Part shown: in pieces, positions 52,801 to 59,842 of the stretch
Layout: every line of letters starts with the position of its first letter
Numbering within the stretch: position 1 is the first letter of the stretch
Source: an uncultured Sutterella sp.
GTDB taxonomy: Bacteria; Pseudomonadota; Gammaproteobacteria; Burkholderiales; Burkholderiaceae_F
NCBI GenBank assembly: GCA_958347955.1
Contig: CATVXH010000013.1
Location: 1-59,842 of the forward strand
DNA: 59,842 nucleotides
Direction of reading: 5' to 3'
The notes under the pieces: generated by a model
Databases searched by the model: none
Seen by the model: only the letters and a program-made list of their open reading frames with translations
Told to the model about the DNA's origin: nothing
Translations under genes and position numbers: made by a program

Positions 52801-54219
52801 ATGCTCAATACATTAAGCCAACGTCTCTCACGCGTCATAAAAACCATGCGCGGTCAAGCTCGTCTGACCGAAGAAAACACCAAGGAGATGCTGCGCGAAG
52901 TGCGCATCGCTTTGCTTGAAGCCGACGTCGCTTTGCCTGTCGTACGCGAACTGATCGCTCGCATTAAGGCCAAAGCCATGAATGAAGAGGTCATCGGCAA
53001 TCTCAACCCCGGTCAGGCTTTGGTTGGCATCGTTCAAAAAGAATTGACCGATATCATCGGCGGCAGTCTTTCTGAAAAAGAAAAAGAGCTTAATTTGGCA
53101 ACGCAGCCACCGGCAATCATCTTGTTGGCCGGTCTTCAAGGCGCTGGTAAAACCACCTCCGCAGGCAAACTCGCCCGTTACCTCGTCAATGACAGGAAAA
53201 AGAAGGTTTTAACCGTATCAACTGACGTTTACCGTCCCGCGGCCGCCGATCAGCTGAAAGTCATCACAGAACAGGCCGGCGCCGATAACTTCCCAATGGA
53301 CGCCAACCTCAAACCACTCGCCATTGCAAAAGATGCGTTGGTTCATGCCAAACGCTATTTTTATGACGTGCTGATTGTTGACACGGCAGGTCGTTTGTCC
53401 ATTGATGAAGCTATGATGAACGAAGTCGCCGAGCTTCATGATGAGTTAAATCCCTCGGAAACCATGTTCGTCGCAGACGCAATGTTGGGTCAAACCGCCG
53501 TTCAGGCTGCGCAGGCCTTTAACGAGCGCTTGTCCCTAACCGGCGTCATTCTCACGAAACTCGATGGCGACAGTCGAGGCGGCGCCGCTCTGTCAGTTGC
53601 TTACACCACAGGAAAACCTATTAAATTCGTTGGTGTTTCTGAAAAAATCGACGGATTGGAACCCTTTAACGCTGAAGGCATGGCCAGCCGAATTCTCGGC
53701 ATGGGTGATATTGTCGCCTTAGTCAAAGAGGTTCAAAAAGCTGTAGACATCAAGCAAACTCAAGAGCTTGCCCAAAAAATGAAGTCAGGCAGCAAGTTTG
53801 ATTTAAATGACTTTAAAGCTCAACTTGCGCAGATGAAAAATATGGGAAGTTTCTCTGGCTTGATGGAAAAACTACCGGCGCAATTTGCAGAAGCCGCTTC
53901 AAAAATCAATGATGAAGACGCGCAAAAGGCTATCGCTCGTACGGAAGGCATTATCAACTCTATGACTCCTTTCGAGCGGACGCATCCAGACATTATCAAG
54001 GCAAGCCGCAAGCGCCGTATCGCCGCCGGAGCGGGTGTCCCCGTACAAGAGGTCAACAAAATGCTCAAGCAATTTGAGCAGACCCAAGCGATGATGCGCT
54101 CAATGCAAAAAGGCGGGCTAAGCAAGATGATGCGCGCTCTGGGAGGACTCAGTAAATTTGGCGGAGGCCTTGGCGGCTTAGGCGGCATGGGTGGATTCGG
54201 TAACTTTGGAAGGCACTGA
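52801..54219 (+). CDS. ffh: Signal recognition particle protein Ffh
   Basis: SRP GTPase that binds signal peptides and 4.5S RNA and delivers ribosomes to FtsY, 472 aa. N-domain, then the GTPase: P-loop GLQGAGKTTSAGK near 105-117, DTAGRLS near 196 and TKLDGD near 252. The methionine-rich M domain runs from about 300, with GRRI-like SRKRRIAAGAG, ending in a Gly/Met/Phe-rich tail (GGLGGMGGFGNFGRH). First gene of a plus-strand run into ruvCAB. Confidence 0.97.
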   Translation: MLNTLSQRLSRVIKTMRGQARLTEENTKEMLREVRIALLEADVALPVVRELIARIKAKAMNEEVIGNLNPGQALVGIVQKELTDIIGGSLSEKEKELNLATQPPAIILLAGLQGAGKTTSAGKLARYLVNDRKKKVLTVSTDVYRPAAADQLKVITEQAGADNFPMDANLKPLAIAKDALVHAKRYFYDVLIVDTAGRLSIDEAMMNEVAELHDELNPSETMFVADAMLGQTAVQAAQAFNERLSLTGVILTKLDGDSRGGAALSVAYTTGKPIKFVGVSEKIDGLEPFNAEGMASRILGMGDIVALVKEVQKAVDIKQTQELAQKMKSGSKFDLNDFKAQLAQMKNMGSFSGLMEKLPAQFAEAASKINDEDAQKAIARTEGIINSMTPFERTHPDIIKASRKRRIAAGAGVPVQEVNKMLKQFEQTQAMMRSMQKGGLSKMMRALGGLSKFGGGLGGLGGMGGFGNFGRH

Positions 54220-54221
54220 AC

Positions 54222-54809
54222 GTGAGTGACTTCGTGCGGATTATGGGTGTTGACCCCGGCTTGAACCATACGGGTTTCGGGGTCATTGACGTTTACGGCA
54301 ATGAACTCAAATTCGTTACTGCCGGCGTCATTCACGTACCCAAAGCAGAACTTGCCCAAAGGCTTCGCTTCATCTTTACCGAAGTCGGGAAAATTGCACG
54401 GGAAACGACTCCTAGCTTTGCAGCCTGCGAAAAAGTCTTTGTCAATAAAAATCCGTATACGACATTGCTGTTGGGGCAGGCAAGAGGGGCGGCACTGACG
54501 GCGTTGGCAAATGAAGAACTCCTTGTCAACGAATTCACCCCAACGGAGATTAAACAGGCTACTGTTGGCACCGGACGCGCCACTAAAACTCAAGTTCAGG
54601 CGATGATGTCGCATATGTTGGGATTACCGGAAAAGATCCAACCCGATGCCGCAGACGCCCTGGCGTGCGCCGTTTGCGCGGCTCAATCATTCCGAATGAT
54701 GGGCGCCATGAAGGCTCCGAAAACCAGCGCCGGACATGCCAGGCGTCATTCCGGGGCCAAAAACCGCGCCGCTTGGGAAGTTCATTTGGGTTTAGCAAGG
54801 AAAGCTTAA
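54222..54809 (+). CDS. ruvC: Holliday junction endonuclease RuvC
   Basis: Resolvase that cuts Holliday junctions, 195 aa. The first acidic residue is in MGVDPGLNHTGFG (Asp11), Glu in CEKVFVNKNP near 69, and the C-terminal pair in PDAADALACAVCAA near 142-149. The start is GTG at 54222, 2 bp after ffh. A basic C-terminal extension (KTSAGHARRHSGAKNR) is longer than in E. coli. Confidence 0.96.
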   Translation: MSDFVRIMGVDPGLNHTGFGVIDVYGNELKFVTAGVIHVPKAELAQRLRFIFTEVGKIARETTPSFAACEKVFVNKNPYTTLLLGQARGAALTALANEELLVNEFTPTEIKQATVGTGRATKTQVQAMMSHMLGLPEKIQPDAADALACAVCAAQSFRMMGAMKAPKTSAGHARRHSGAKNRAAWEVHLGLARKA

Positions 54810-54812
54810 GAT

Positions 54813-55382
54813 ATGATCGGACGTATAAAAGGGCAAATCATCGAAAGCAATCCTCCACACATTCTCGTGGATGTGCATGGGGTAGGCTACGAAATCGATG
54901 TTCCGATGTCCACTTTTTACAACCTCCCCGCTTTGGGATCGGAAGTGACGCTTCTGACACACTTGATTGTGCGCGAAGACGCGCAACTTCTCTACGGTTT
55001 TCTTACCAAGGAGGAGCGCGAAACATTTCGGTTGCTTCTGAAAGTATCCGGCATCGGGGCCCGCACCGCTTTGTCCATACTGTCAGGACTTTCCGTAGCG
55101 GATTTGGTTAACGCCGTTGCCAGCCAGCAGTCCTCTTTATTGACGCGAGTTCCGGGCATCGGCAAAAAGACAGCCGAGCGGCTTATCTTAGAATTAAAAG
55201 ATAAACTGACCTCCACACTGCCAGGAGTGACCGTAACCAACATCAACTCCACCACTTCAGATATCATCAATGCGTTGATCGGTCTGGGTTATAGCGAGCG
55301 TGAGGCCAACCTTGCTGTTAAGAAACTGCCCGAAAATGTCTCTGTTTCCGACGGTATTCGAATGGCCTTGCAGAATATGTAA
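54813..55382 (+). CDS. ruvA: Holliday junction branch-migration protein RuvA
   Basis: Tetrameric junction-binding subunit, 189 aa. OB-fold (MIGRIKGQIIESNPP...VDVHGVGYEID), two helix-hairpin-helix motifs (LKVSGIGARTALSIL and TRVPGIGKKTAERLI) and the RuvB-contacting C-terminal domain (ALIGLGYSEREA). It starts 3 bp after ruvC with AAGGAA upstream. Confidence 0.97.
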   Translation: MIGRIKGQIIESNPPHILVDVHGVGYEIDVPMSTFYNLPALGSEVTLLTHLIVREDAQLLYGFLTKEERETFRLLLKVSGIGARTALSILSGLSVADLVNAVASQQSSLLTRVPGIGKKTAERLILELKDKLTSTLPGVTVTNINSTTSDIINALIGLGYSEREANLAVKKLPENVSVSDGIRMALQNM

Positions 55383-55393
55383 GGAAGGACTTA

Positions 55394-56428
55394 ATGCAAA
55401 CTGTAGAACGAATAGTGACTGCGGAATCAACATCCCCTAATGAGGAAAATGTTGACCGTGCTTTAAGACCGACTCGCCTGGCCGATTATGTAGGCCAACC
55501 TAAGGCGCGTGAACAGTTGTCGGTATTTATCAAAGCCGCGAAATCACGTCACGAAGCACTTGATCACCTGCTGGTGTTCGGCCCCCCGGGTTTGGGAAAA
55601 ACTACACTGGCGCATATTGTTGCCAATGAGATGGGGGTCAATCTCCGCCAAACATCCGGTCCCGTTCTTGAACGCCCCGGTGATTTGGCCGCCATTTTGA
55701 CCAATCTTCAAGAAAACGATGTCCTCTTTATCGATGAAATCCATCGTCTGTCACCTGTTGTGGAGGAAATTCTTTACCCAGCGCTAGAGGATTTTCAAAT
55801 TGACATCATGATCGGAGAGGGGCCCGCAGCTCGTTCGATTAAATTGGATCTTAAGCCTTTCACCTTAATCGGAGCAACTACTCGCGCCGGGATGCTGACC
55901 AATCCGCTTCGTGCCCGTTTCGGCATCGTCGCACAACTTCAGTTTTATAACAACGAAGATTTGGCGAAAATTGTCAAACGCAGCGCCAAACTTCTTGATG
56001 TAAAAATTGATGAAGAGGGGGCTTACGAGGTCGCTCGCCGTAGCCGAGGTACTCCTCGTATTGCCAACCGCTTGCTCCGTCGCGTCCGTGATTACGCTCA
56101 AGTCAAATATGATGGAAAGATTACCCGTGAGATCGCTGATAAAGCTCTGCAGATGCTCGATGTCGATCCCTTGGGGTTTGATTTAATTGACCGTAAATTC
56201 CTTTTGGCCATTATCGAAAAATTCAACGGCGGTCCTGTCGGCATAGATAACCTTGCCGCCGCGGTCGGTGAGGACAGGGAAACGCTTGAAGATGTGGTTG
56301 AGCCGTACCTTATCCAACAGGGACACTTGCAAAGGACTCCCCGCGGACGTGTGGCCACTCTTTTAGCTTACCGTCATTTTGGATTTGACGGACCTGAAAC
56401 CTCCGGACAAACATCGTCACTTTTTTAA
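55394..56428 (+). CDS. ruvB: Holliday junction helicase RuvB
   Basis: AAA+ motor of branch migration, 344 aa. Starts with LRPTRLADYVGQ near 28, Walker A GPPGLGKTTLA near 65, Walker B LFIDEIHRL near 116, sensor GATTRAGMLTNPLRARFG near 163 and the C-terminal winged helix (QGHLQRTPRGRVAT). Strong AAGGAAGGA ribosome site. The 3' end may hold a promoter for the tol genes. Confidence 0.98.
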   Translation: MQTVERIVTAESTSPNEENVDRALRPTRLADYVGQPKAREQLSVFIKAAKSRHEALDHLLVFGPPGLGKTTLAHIVANEMGVNLRQTSGPVLERPGDLAAILTNLQENDVLFIDEIHRLSPVVEEILYPALEDFQIDIMIGEGPAARSIKLDLKPFTLIGATTRAGMLTNPLRARFGIVAQLQFYNNEDLAKIVKRSAKLLDVKIDEEGAYEVARRSRGTPRIANRLLRRVRDYAQVKYDGKITREIADKALQMLDVDPLGFDLIDRKFLLAIIEKFNGGPVGIDNLAAAVGEDRETLEDVVEPYLIQQGHLQRTPRGRVATLLAYRHFGFDGPETSGQTSSLF

Positions 56429-56446
56429 CAAAAACAACCTGTTATA

Positions 56447-56890
56447 ATGCTTGCCCCTAATTCAAATGAGTTTTTATGGAACATCCGTGTTTATTTTGAA
56501 GACACGGATGCGGGTGGCGTGGTATATCACGCCAATTACTTAAAATTTTTTGAAAGAGCGCGTACAGAATTCCTCCGTAGTTTAGGCTGGAGCCAAAACG
56601 CTCTTTTGGAAATGAAAACTTGCGCTTTTGTTGTCTCCGATTTATCCATTCAATTTAAGCGTCCCGCCAAATTGGATGATGAACTTCAAATCCTTACGAC
56701 ACTCAAAAGCTTGCGAAAAGCCAGTTTTGTTTTCGATCAGCATGCCTATAAAGGAGAAACTTTAATGGCGTCTGCGAATGTTCGCGTTGTCTGCATCGAT
56801 CCAGTCAAAGGAATGCCGAGAGCGATTCCTTCGCAGATATTCGAAAACATTGAAAAGTTGTTGACAGTCGAATCGACCGAAATTAAATAA
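56447..56890 (+). CDS. ybgC: Tol-Pal-associated acyl-CoA thioesterase YbgC
   Basis: Hot-dog-fold thioesterase, 147 aa, usual first gene of tol-pal clusters. Catalytic region FEDTDAGGVVYHANYLKFFERARTE near residues 16-40 with the Asp. The only sensible start is the ATG at 56447, which is embedded in the string TATAATG and has no ribosome site upstream; the same TATAAT could be a promoter -10 for the tol genes, in which case the start would have to be reconsidered. Confidence 0.92.
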   Translation: MLAPNSNEFLWNIRVYFEDTDAGGVVYHANYLKFFERARTEFLRSLGWSQNALLEMKTCAFVVSDLSIQFKRPAKLDDELQILTTLKSLRKASFVFDQHAYKGETLMASANVRVVCIDPVKGMPRAIPSQIFENIEKLLTVESTEIK

Positions 56891-56900
56891 AGGGATATTT

Positions 56901-57569
56901 ATGAACGCCAGCGCTGATATGTCCATTTTGTCTTTGCTCACTCACGCCAGTGTGGTAGTGCAGGCAGTTTTGGCCATCTTGATCGTTTTGTCCTTGATCA
57001 GTTGGACTCGTATTTTCCAAAAATTCTTCCAATTGAAACAAGCCAAGCGTTTAAGCGAAGATTTTGAGAGCCGTTTCTGGAGCGGAGCAGAACTCAATAA
57101 GCTTTATGAACACGCCCAAAATCATCGGGAGAATTCAGGCACCCAGGAAAGAATCTTTGCCTCTGGCATGACTGAATTCTTAAAGTTGTCCACCCGAGGC
57201 TCTACTGAAGCTTTAGATGGCGTTCGTCGTGCCATGCGAGCCACCTATCAGAGGGAAATGGATAGCTTGGAAAGTGGGCTGCCTACGTTAGCATCCATTG
57301 GCTCTGTCTCCCCCTACATCGGTCTTTTCGGCACTGTGTGGGGCATCATGAACGCCTTTACCGGTTTATCAGCTCTGGACAACGCCTCGCTTGCCACGGT
57401 GGCACCCGGCATTGCTGAAGCCCTTGTCGCCACAGCGATCGGTCTTTTTGCTGCCATTCCCGCTGTAGCGGCGTACAACCGCTTTGCCAACGATGTTGAA
57501 CGCCTGTCCAATCGTTACGAAAGCTTCGCCGAGGAATTCCAGAACATTCTTCAACGTCAAAGAGGCTAA
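56901..57569 (+). CDS. tolQ: Tol-Pal energy-transducing protein TolQ
   Basis: Inner-membrane stator protein that, with TolR, uses the proton gradient to drive TolA, 222 aa. Three membrane helices: about 12-35 (VVVQAVLAILIVLSLISWT), about 130-155 and about 165-190; SVSPYIGLFGTVWGIMNAF and AEALVATAIGLFAAIPAV are the conserved helix 2/3 motifs. Confidence 0.96.
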   Translation: MNASADMSILSLLTHASVVVQAVLAILIVLSLISWTRIFQKFFQLKQAKRLSEDFESRFWSGAELNKLYEHAQNHRENSGTQERIFASGMTEFLKLSTRGSTEALDGVRRAMRATYQREMDSLESGLPTLASIGSVSPYIGLFGTVWGIMNAFTGLSALDNASLATVAPGIAEALVATAIGLFAAIPAVAAYNRFANDVERLSNRYESFAEEFQNILQRQRG

Positions 57570-57571
57570 TC

Positions 57572-57994
57572 ATGGAAGGTTTGCGTTCTTCGCGTCGCTC
57601 TTCCCGCCGTCTAATGGCTGAGATTAACGTTGTTCCCTATATCGACGTTATGCTCGTACTGGTGGTGATTTTGATGGTGGCGGCACCTTTTGTGAATCCT
57701 TCGCTTGTAAACTTGCCGAGCGTTAAAAAGGCTGAAAAAGCCCCTGAAACAATCGTGGAAGTTATTGTGCATCCCACGGGAGCCATGTCAGTGAGAAAAG
57801 GAAAGGAACTTCTCGCCGTTGACATGCCGGGACTTATTGCTACAGTGAAAAAAGCGCAGGAAGGTCGCGCGGATATCCCTGTCGTTATTGCGGCAGACAA
57901 GGTTGTGCAATACGAACAAGTCGTCAATGTCATGAAACAGCTTCAGGCAGCCGACATCGCCCGCGTGGGTCTATCATTGAAAGTTGAAAAATAA
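57572..57994 (+). CDS. tolR: Tol-Pal protein TolR
   Basis: ExbD/TolR-family protein, 140 aa: short cytoplasmic N-terminus (RRLMAEINVVPYIDVMLVLVVILMVAAPF), one membrane helix holding the key Asp (YIDVMLVL), then a periplasmic domain. It starts 2 bp after tolQ. Confidence 0.96.
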   Translation: MEGLRSSRRSSRRLMAEINVVPYIDVMLVLVVILMVAAPFVNPSLVNLPSVKKAEKAPETIVEVIVHPTGAMSVRKGKELLAVDMPGLIATVKKAQEGRADIPVVIAADKVVQYEQVVNVMKQLQAADIARVGLSLKVEK

Positions 57995-57997
57995 ACC

Positions 57998-59002
57998 GTG
58001 AATCCGTTAAAAAAGAATAACCCGGCGGTTCATCAATCTCAAAAAAACAAGGGCCGCCCCCAACAGCAGCAACAGAACACAGGCTGGGGCTTGCCGTTTG
58101 TGCTCGCTCTTTTCATGCACGCCATTCTTTTTGTCGGACTGTTTTTTGTCTTCCAATGGAATACGGAAAGCACGGATGTGGTCTACGCCGAACTATGGTC
58201 GCCTGCCCAGATCAATAGTGCATCGGCTGTGCCTCCGATAAAGGAGGATTTGAAACCTGAGCCTGAGCCTGAACCGCAGCCGAAACCAGAACCCGAACCG
58301 GAGCCGACTCCTGCGCCTCCTCCCCCGCCCCCTAAGGTTCAAGAACCTGTTGAGCAAGCGCCTGATGAAAATGTTATCCGGCAACAGGAAGAAGAAAAGA
58401 AAAAACTTGAAGAGCAACAAAAATTAGAGGAGCAGAAGCGACTCGAGGAAGAGCAACGTAAACTCGAAGAGCAAAAACGCCTTGAAGAGGAACAACGCAA
58501 GCTTGAAGAACAGAAACGTCTGGAAGAGCAAAAGCGTCTAGAGGAAGAAAAGCGGATCGCCGAAGAAAAGAAGCGTCAAGAAGAAGCTCAAAAGCGACGC
58601 CGTGAACAGGCACGCCTCTTGGCCAAACAAATGCAGCAAGAGCAATTGAAAGAACTACAAAGTTCCTCGGCGCAAAATGTCGCCGGTGTTACCGTTCAAG
58701 CGGGCGGCCCACAATCGGCGCTATACAGCTCACGCATTATCGCCTGCATCCGCCCCAACATTGCGTTTGCCGTTTCGCCAAATATGAAAGCCGGCCAATA
58801 CAAAGCGGTCTACGAAGTGCACCTGCTCAATGACGGACGTCAAGCCGGCGCTCCCCGTTTGGTGCGCTCAAGCGGACTGCCTGCGTTTGATCGCGCGGTA
58901 GAACGTGCAATTCAGGCTTGCAATCCTTTCCCGAATCATCCGACGGGCAATCCTCCTCGGACGATTCAATTAACATTTGATCCGGTGGACAACAAACAAT
59001 AA
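57998..59002 (+). CDS. tolA: TolA-like protein with TonB-type C-terminal domain
   Basis: 334 aa, GTG start at 57998, 3 bp after tolR. One membrane helix (about 30-51, LPFVLALFMHAILFVGLFFVF), a Pro/Glu-rich stretch (EPEPEPQPKPEPEPEP near 87-108), a long charged helical segment of RLEEEQRKLEEQK repeats (about 128-210), and a C-terminal domain (about 230-330) ending in AFDRAVERAIQACNPFPNHP. It spans the periplasm to the outer membrane. tolB and pal do not follow. Confidence 0.93.
   Translation: MNPLKKNNPAVHQSQKNKGRPQQQQQNTGWGLPFVLALFMHAILFVGLFFVFQWNTESTDVVYAELWSPAQINSASAVPPIKEDLKPEPEPEPQPKPEPEPEPTPAPPPPPPKVQEPVEQAPDENVIRQQEEEKKKLEEQQKLEEQKRLEEEQRKLEEQKRLEEEQRKLEEQKRLEEQKRLEEEKRIAEEKKRQEEAQKRRREQARLLAKQMQQEQLKELQSSSAQNVAGVTVQAGGPQSALYSSRIIACIRPNIAFAVSPNMKAGQYKAVYEVHLLNDGRQAGAPRLVRSSGLPAFDRAVERAIQACNPFPNHPTGNPPRTIQLTFDPVDNKQ
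58439..58552 (+). repeat. 39-bp coding tandem repeat in tolA
   Basis: Two full copies of a 13-residue unit RLEEEQRKLEEQK (58439-58477 and 58478-58516) followed by shortened copies. It encodes the extended helix of TolA. Codons differ between copies, so the repeat is old at the DNA level. Confidence 0.8.
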
Positions 59003-59018
59003 CGATTAGGTTTACAAC

Positions 59019-59591
59019 ATGAGTAAAATCATTACTAACCAATTTGCTGAAGACCTTGGCTATACCTACGGCGGCTGTATCCGTGATTTGGTTCGATTTA
59101 CCGCCCGTGAAGCTGCTCGAGTTTCCAAAGCCAAGCTTCCCCTTTTTGATTTCCTCAATCCTGGGCCCTTCCTTCTTTTCCAAGCTCTTTGGAGCGCTCT
59201 ATTACAAGCAGCGGCAATTCGCGCCACGCTGGACAATTGCCCTGAATACACTGAAAACGAAAAACTGGTGAAAAAGACGCTTTTCCAAATGAACTATCAC
59301 GGAGAAGAAGTCATGGCCGATAAAATATTCAAGCGGCTCAACACTGAACAAACAACTCAATATGAGGATGCGAAGCAACGCCTCATTTCTAAAGCATTAA
59401 AGGCTGATACGGTCAAGAGCGAACTCGCAGATCTTTTCCTTGAAATCATTCATGGAAAGGACAGTCCGAAAATCAATGAAAGAACAAGGAGCGCTGTTTT
59501 AAAACAAGTCACGCTTGCCTCAGAAACCTTCCGCCGCCTGATTGAAGTTTCAAAGAAAAATTCTAATAAAACAAAGACTGTCGCCGGTTAA
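59019..59591 (+). CDS. Protein of unknown function after tolA
   Basis: 190 aa, mostly helical and charged, no signal peptide. A mid-hydrophobic stretch (PGPFLLFQALWSALLQAAAIR, about 50-70) may be an amphipathic helix or a weak membrane segment. I recognise no family. It starts 16 bp after tolA with AGG upstream and ends at a strong terminator, so it appears to be the last gene of the ybgC-tolQRA unit, in the place where tolB normally lies. It has none of the marks of TolB (beta-propeller, signal peptide) or Pal (lipobox). Confidence 0.72.
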   Translation: MSKIITNQFAEDLGYTYGGCIRDLVRFTAREAARVSKAKLPLFDFLNPGPFLLFQALWSALLQAAAIRATLDNCPEYTENEKLVKKTLFQMNYHGEEVMADKIFKRLNTEQTTQYEDAKQRLISKALKADTVKSELADLFLEIIHGKDSPKINERTRSAVLKQVTLASETFRRLIEVSKKNSNKTKTVAG

Positions 59592-59608
59592 AAATAATTC
59601 CTAGTAAA

Positions 59609-59645
59609 ACGCCTCTGTCATTCAAAAATTCAGAGGCGTTTTTGC
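59609..59645 (+). terminator. Terminator of the tol operon
   Basis: Stem AACGCCTCTG (59609-59618) / CAGAGGCGTT (59631-59640) with a 12-nt loop, then TTTTG. Confidence 0.88.
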
Positions 59646-59842
59646 ATTTATAAATTCCCTACAAAGCCTGAAAATTAAGGCATTCAGACGAATTTATGTC
59701 TCTTTTTTGCAACTTTATATTTGTTTTTTTAATACATATCAAAGAAAAAAGATTTTTTTGAGGTCAATTTGCTCTCAACCCCCTGGATTTAAAGGGATTA
59801 GATGTAGTATATTATTGTTGTTCAAAGCTCATATGCTCATAT
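59646..59842. other. AT-rich end of window, upstream region of an unseen gene
   Basis: Very AT-rich, no gene. TATATT near 59808-59813 could be a -10, and GCTCATAT is repeated directly at 59826-59842. This looks like a promoter region for a gene beyond the right edge. Confidence 0.35.

Noticed and set aside
58439..58552. Short direct repeats that might be a CRISPR or satellite
   Set aside because: They are in frame, without spacers, and encode the charged helix of TolA.
1..59842. tRNA, rRNA, complete insertion sequence, prophage or CRISPR array
   Set aside because: Scanned by eye for T-loop patterns, rRNA signatures, transposase or integrase motifs and regular repeat-spacer series; none found. 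Short or unusual RNAs could be missed without a covariance search.

Overview
The window reads as chromosomal DNA of a betaproteobacterium of the order Burkholderiales. The gene content and order (glnE / yhdP-like / nitrilase; mpl-yqiA-marC-RNase II; accBC-prmA-DUF3426; yggT-ampD-PP0621-ccsA opposite ffh), the moderate GC, and the asaccharolytic, anaerobe-like accessory genes fit a gut member of the Sutterellaceae (Parasutterella/Sutterella/Turicimonas type). That placement is inferred from gene content and protein style; no database search was run. Genes are densely packed on both strands. No tRNA, rRNA, intact insertion sequence or CRISPR array was seen.

Layout. 1-2.4 kb: the start and most of an AT-rich type I restriction HsdR gene leaving the left edge, probably acquired. 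2.7-6.1 kb: BepA-like M48 protease, an unknown protein and a ferredoxin/flavodoxin-NADP reductase. 6.2-17.4 kb: housekeeping (glnE; giant AsmA/YhdP-like protein; nitrilase-family amidase; PlsC-like acyltransferase and CdsA; pyrG). 17.4-18.2 kb: a gene-free stretch dense in inverted repeats, the best candidate for something undescribed. 18.2-31.9 kb: an accessory block with two modules pairing an M20 hydrolase with a DcuC-type carrier (one with MarR, one beside a GntR/HutC regulator), a third M20 hydrolase, an EamA exporter, biotin genes in which BioB and BioA are one polypeptide followed by BioD, and an AzgA-type purine permease. 32.1-35.2 kb: tkt-gap. 35.2-35.6 kb: a probable small RNA. 35.6-40.6 kb: rsmE, mgtE, nicotinamidase, secreted C69 dipeptidase. 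40.7-45.2 kb: mpl-yqiA-marC-RNase II operon. 45.6-50.5 kb: accB-accC-prmA, DUF3426 protein, PfkB kinase. 50.5-52.7 kb: ccsA-PP0621-ampD-yggT. 52.8-59.6 kb: ffh-ruvCAB-ybgC-tolQRA plus one unknown gene, with no tolB or pal before the terminator.

How the genes fit together. The M20/DcuC modules look like uptake and hydrolysis of N-acylated or dipeptide-like amino acids, or of C4-dicarboxylate-containing amides, which suits an amino-acid-using gut bacterium; the C69 dipeptidase (exported) fits the same lifestyle. BioBA-BioD makes biotin needed by AccB, the biotin carrier of the acetyl-CoA carboxylase encoded 20 kb away. Envelope upkeep is served by BepA, YhdP, PlsC/CdsA, Mpl/AmpD (murein recycling) and TolQRA.

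The strongest points for follow-up are: the repeat-rich non-coding locus at 17.68-18.05 kb; the BioB-BioA fusion whose BioB half lacks one [2Fe-2S] cysteine; the AbgA-like hydrolases paired with DcuC carriers and no AbgB or AbgT; a MarR-type operator candidate at 21.53 kb; the candidate small RNA at 35.43-35.53 kb; and the GAPDH with Ala in place of the NAD-selecting Asp.
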